Shown piece by piece: positions 16,005-17,732 of a stretch of 17,732 nucleotides of DNA (its first letter is position 1; each line of letters begins with the position of its first letter). The DNA lies in assembly GCA_905236405.1 (NCBI GenBank), contig CAJOQB010000054.1:1-17732 (forward strand). The letters are read 5' to 3'. A model generated the notes under the pieces. It did no database searches and was not told the DNA's origin. It saw nothing but the letters and a program-made list of their open reading frames with translations. The stretch comes from an uncultured Bacteroidales bacterium (GTDB lineage Bacteria > Bacteroidota > Bacteroidia > Bacteroidales > P3). The translations under genes and the position numbers were made by a program.

Positions 16005-16916
16005 TTACTCCTTTGTTGTTATTCGCTCGCCGACACGCAGCTTGGCGCTGCGGCTGCGGTTGTTACGTTCCAGTTCCTCGGGCGAAGGGGTGACCGCCTT
16101 GCGGGTCACCGGTCGTATGTCCGAGATGACGTTGCCATAGAAGTCCTTCTCCAACTTGCCCTCCACGTTGCCCGTCTTCATCAGGTTCTTCACCATGCGA
16201 TCCTCGAGCGAGTGGTACGACATCACCACCAATCTGCCGCCCGGATTGAGCACCTCCACCGCCTGACCCAGCATCGCCTCCAACGCCTCCAACTCGCCGT
16301 TGACCTCGATGCGGAGTGCCTGGAAGAGCATCGCCAGATACTTGTTCTCCATCCCTCTCGGCAGCATTTTCTGCACAGCGGCACGCAGCTCTCCCGTGGT
16401 GACAATGGGCTGTTCCTTGCGAGCCACACAGATGGCGTGGGCCATCTGCTTGGCATTGGGCAACTCGCCATAGAGACGCAGGATGCGGCACAGCTCCTCC
16501 TCCCCCATGTTGTTCACCAGCTCCTTGGCGTCGGTGGGTTGCCGACGGTCCATCCGCAAGTCCAACTCGCCGTCCAAACGGGTCGAGAAACCACGGCTCG
16601 CCTCGTCGAACTGATGCGACGACACCCCCAAGTCGGCCAGAATGCCGTCCACCTTGCGTACCCCGTGCAGCCGCAGATAGTTCTTCAGGTACTTGAAATT
16701 CTCGTGAATCAGCGTGAACCTCGGGTCGTCGATGGCGTTGGCTAACGCGTCGGCGTCTTGGTCGAAAGCCAGCAGCCGCCCCTCGTCGCCCAACCGACCC
16801 ATAATGCCACGCGAGTGGCCGCCACCACCGAAGGTGACGTCCACATAGATGCCGTCGGGTCGGATGTTCAGACCCTCCAAGCACTCGTTCAGCATTACAG
16901 GCATATGGTACTCCAT
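16005..16916 (-). CDS. rsmH: 16S rRNA (cytosine1402-N4)-methyltransferase RsmH
   Basis: SAM-dependent enzyme methylating N4 of C1402 in the ribosomal decoding centre; formerly mraW. I choose the ATG at 16916 (MEYHMPVMLNECLEGL), which matches the family's YHxPVLL start and has AAAGGA ending 5 nt upstream. An in-frame ATG at 16952 would add MLFSKKKGKRTV, translated from an A-rich leader. In the 303-residue form, the SAM-binding motif VDVTFGGGGHSRGIM is at 25-39, FDQDADAL at 51-58, and ILADLGVSSHQFD at 92-104. MSYHSLEDRMVK lies further on. The C-terminus ends 6 bp before the ftsL-like gene. Confidence 0.96.
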   Translation of the reverse strand: MEYHMPVMLNECLEGLNIRPDGIYVDVTFGGGGHSRGIMGRLGDEGRLLAFDQDADALANAIDDPRFTLIHENFKYLKNYLRLHGVRKVDGILADLGVSSHQFDEASRGFSTRLDGELDLRMDRRQPTDAKELVNNMGEEELCRILRLYGELPNAKQMAHAICVARKEQPIVTTGELRAAVQKMLPRGMENKYLAMLFQALRIEVNGELEALEAMLGQAVEVLNPGGRLVVMSYHSLEDRMVKNLMKTGNVEGKLEKDFYGNVISDIRPVTRKAVTPSPEELERNNRSRSAKLRVGERITTKE

Positions 16917-16950
16917 GACAGTCCTTTTTCCTTTTTTTTTCGAAAAAAGC
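16917..16950 (-). promoter_or_regulatory. rsmH: rsmH ribosome-binding region and A-rich palindrome
   Basis: In the mraZ-rsmH gap, AAGGAAAAAGGA precedes the 16916 ATG by 5 nt, a stronger purine-rich site than most genes here have. Upstream, TTTTTTCGAAAAAA (16935-16948) is a perfect 14-bp palindrome. The ribosome site supports the internal start; the palindrome has no assigned role. Confidence 0.5.
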
Positions 16951-16983
16951 ACCGAACGATGACGAAACGAACGAAACGGAAAC

Positions 16984-17460
16984 CTATTCAGCGTCCTTGC
17001 GATGGCTCAGGTCGGCAGAGAGCGACCCCAATCGCCGGTTGGCCTTCTCGGCGTAGTTCACCGGCTTGCTCTCCATAGCCTTGTATTTCTCCTTGTTCCA
17101 CACCTCGATGTAGCTGCCCATGGCTTGCAGCACGATGTCCTTCGAGTCGCCCAGCACCCCCTTCTGCTCCATAGGTATCAGCACACGGTCGTTGTTGTCG
17201 AGTTCCACATTGTTGCAAGCCATCATCTTTCGCAGCAGCTCGAGGTCTTCGATAGAGTAGGGATTCAACTGGCCACGAAGCTTTTCCATCTCCTCCACAA
17301 AACTGGAATAAGTCCATAACTCCAAACACTCGGCATAGACGCTGGGGCGGACCACAAAGCGGCTCTCCCCCTCTTGCAACTGGTTTTTCAGTGCAATTGG
17401 GAGCTTGAAACGACCCGCCGAATCAAGCCTACAGCTCTCAGTGCCAAGTATTAACGTCAT
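16984..17460 (-). CDS. mraZ: transcriptional regulator MraZ
   Basis: DNA-binding protein of the AbrB-like fold that forms rings and, in E. coli, represses its own dcw operon. The 158-residue product has the two expected MraZ half-domains, each with a DxxxR motif: RLDSAGRFKLP (11-21, D13 and R17) and ELDNNDRVLIP (86-96, D88 and R92). The C-terminal part (WNKEKYKAM, then a basic and acidic tail) is typical. It is the first gene of the cluster, 67 bp before the preferred rsmH start. Its likely operator lies directly upstream. Confidence 0.96.
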   Translation of the reverse strand: MTLILGTESCRLDSAGRFKLPIALKNQLQEGESRFVVRPSVYAECLELWTYSSFVEEMEKLRGQLNPYSIEDLELLRKMMACNNVELDNNDRVLIPMEQKGVLGDSKDIVLQAMGSYIEVWNKEKYKAMESKPVNYAEKANRRLGSLSADLSHRKDAE

Positions 17461-17484
17461 TTTTCGTTGCTATTTTTCAAATTG

Positions 17485-17518
17485 CTAAAGTATGAACTTT
17501 TTTCCATTTGTTACCAAA
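17485..17518 (-). promoter_or_regulatory. candidate mraZ (dcw operon) promoter
   Basis: On the minus strand TACTTTAG (17492-17485) matches the Bacteroidota -7 consensus TAnnTTTG at 7 of 8 positions scored loosely (one mismatch). TTTG lies at 17518-17515, 22 bp upstream, within the usual spacing range. The start codon is 24 bp downstream, so a short leader is predicted. The AATGG repeats overlap it. Confidence 0.4.
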
Positions 17519-17563
17519 AAATCCCATTTAAGGACAAAAATCTCCATTAAATGACATTCGCTT
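17504..17563 (-). promoter_or_regulatory. three 20-bp tandem units, putative MraZ operator
   Basis: CCATT occurs at 17504, 17524 and 17544, exactly 20 bp apart. On the minus strand these read CAAATGGAAA, TAAATGGGAT and TTAATGGAGA. Units 1 and 2 also share A-rich ends. A further pair, TGACATTC, lies at 17552 and 17573 (21 bp apart). In E. coli and mycoplasmas MraZ binds clustered TGGG-type direct repeats upstream of mraZ, so AATGGRR in helical phase is a good candidate. Binding is inferred. Confidence 0.5.
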
Positions 17564-17680
17564 TCTCTTACGTGACATTCCAAAAAGTGTTCCATCCGCG
17601 ACAAACATTTTTCTCACCACGACCGCAAAATATCTGTTTCCAAATACTTTACACTCTTCCAAAAGCACCGGCTTTTCCCT

Positions 17681-17721
17681 CCTGTTTTTCCTCCACAGGT
17701 TGTTGAAAAATTGTTGAAAAA
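17681..17721. repeat. right-edge repeats upstream of mraZ
   Basis: TTGTTGAAAAA occurs twice in direct tandem (17700-17710 and 17711-17721). Beside it CCTGT/ACAGG (17681-17685/17695-17699) forms a 5-bp inverted repeat. No gene is visible between 17461 and the window end. These elements lie beyond the mraZ promoter and could belong to the upstream neighbour's end or a distal control region. Confidence 0.55.
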
Positions 17722-17732
17722 TTTTTTGTGCA

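Noticed and set aside
17700..17732. Replication-origin-like element
   Set aside because: TGTTGAAAAA repeats and a TGTGGA are present, but there is no full DnaA-box cluster (TTATCCACA) or dnaA/dnaN context.

Overview
The window is a complete minus-strand division and cell wall (dcw) cluster. It runs from mraZ at the right (about 17460) to ftsZ at the left (1724), with one more minus-strand gene that leaves the window at position 1. The order is mraZ, rsmH, ftsL-like, ftsI (with PASTA), murE, mraY, a MurD fragment, ftsW, murG, murC, ftsQ, ftsA, ftsZ, with ddl, murB and murF absent. This order, an enlarged MraY loop, an FtsL-like protein with a long N-terminal tail, a Bacteroidota-type -7 box (TAnnTTTG) and a secreted protein with an Fn3-like segment all point to Bacteroidota, probably order Bacteroidales. 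The genus cannot be fixed from this sequence. No RNA genes, CRISPR array, prophage or insertion sequence were seen.

Layout from right to left. 17461-17732 is a regulatory region with three AATGG motifs spaced exactly 20 bp apart, overlapping a candidate promoter; this is a plausible MraZ operator. 16984-5162 holds tightly packed genes with gaps of about 5-70 bp and one 4-bp ATGA overlap (murG/murC). They cover 16S rRNA methylation (RsmH), septal peptidoglycan synthesis (FtsI, FtsW), precursor synthesis (MurE, MraY, MurG, MurC) and divisome assembly (FtsL, FtsQ, FtsA). A 226-bp leader with several palindromes separates ftsA from ftsZ. A terminator-like hairpin follows ftsZ. A 545-bp intergenic region then carries five CAGTGTAG units in 11-bp phase, a second inverted repeat, and a -7 box driving a signal-peptide gene. 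That gene is broken by one frameshift and continues open to the left edge.

The most unusual element is the gene in the murD slot, between mraY and ftsW (9893-10432). It encodes only 179 residues, matching the C-terminal domain of MurD. The N-terminal UDP-binding and central ATPase domains are missing, and residues equivalent to K319 and T321 of E. coli MurD have been replaced. It is an intact ORF with a closed upstream frame in a compact operon, so it looks like a retained, probably non-catalytic domain rather than random decay. The cell would need a complete D-glutamate ligase elsewhere. Other oddities are a His/Glu-rich insert in MurC, a 595-residue FtsZ with a very long tail and no recognisable canonical FtsA-binding peptide, and an FtsA with an EP-repeat linker.
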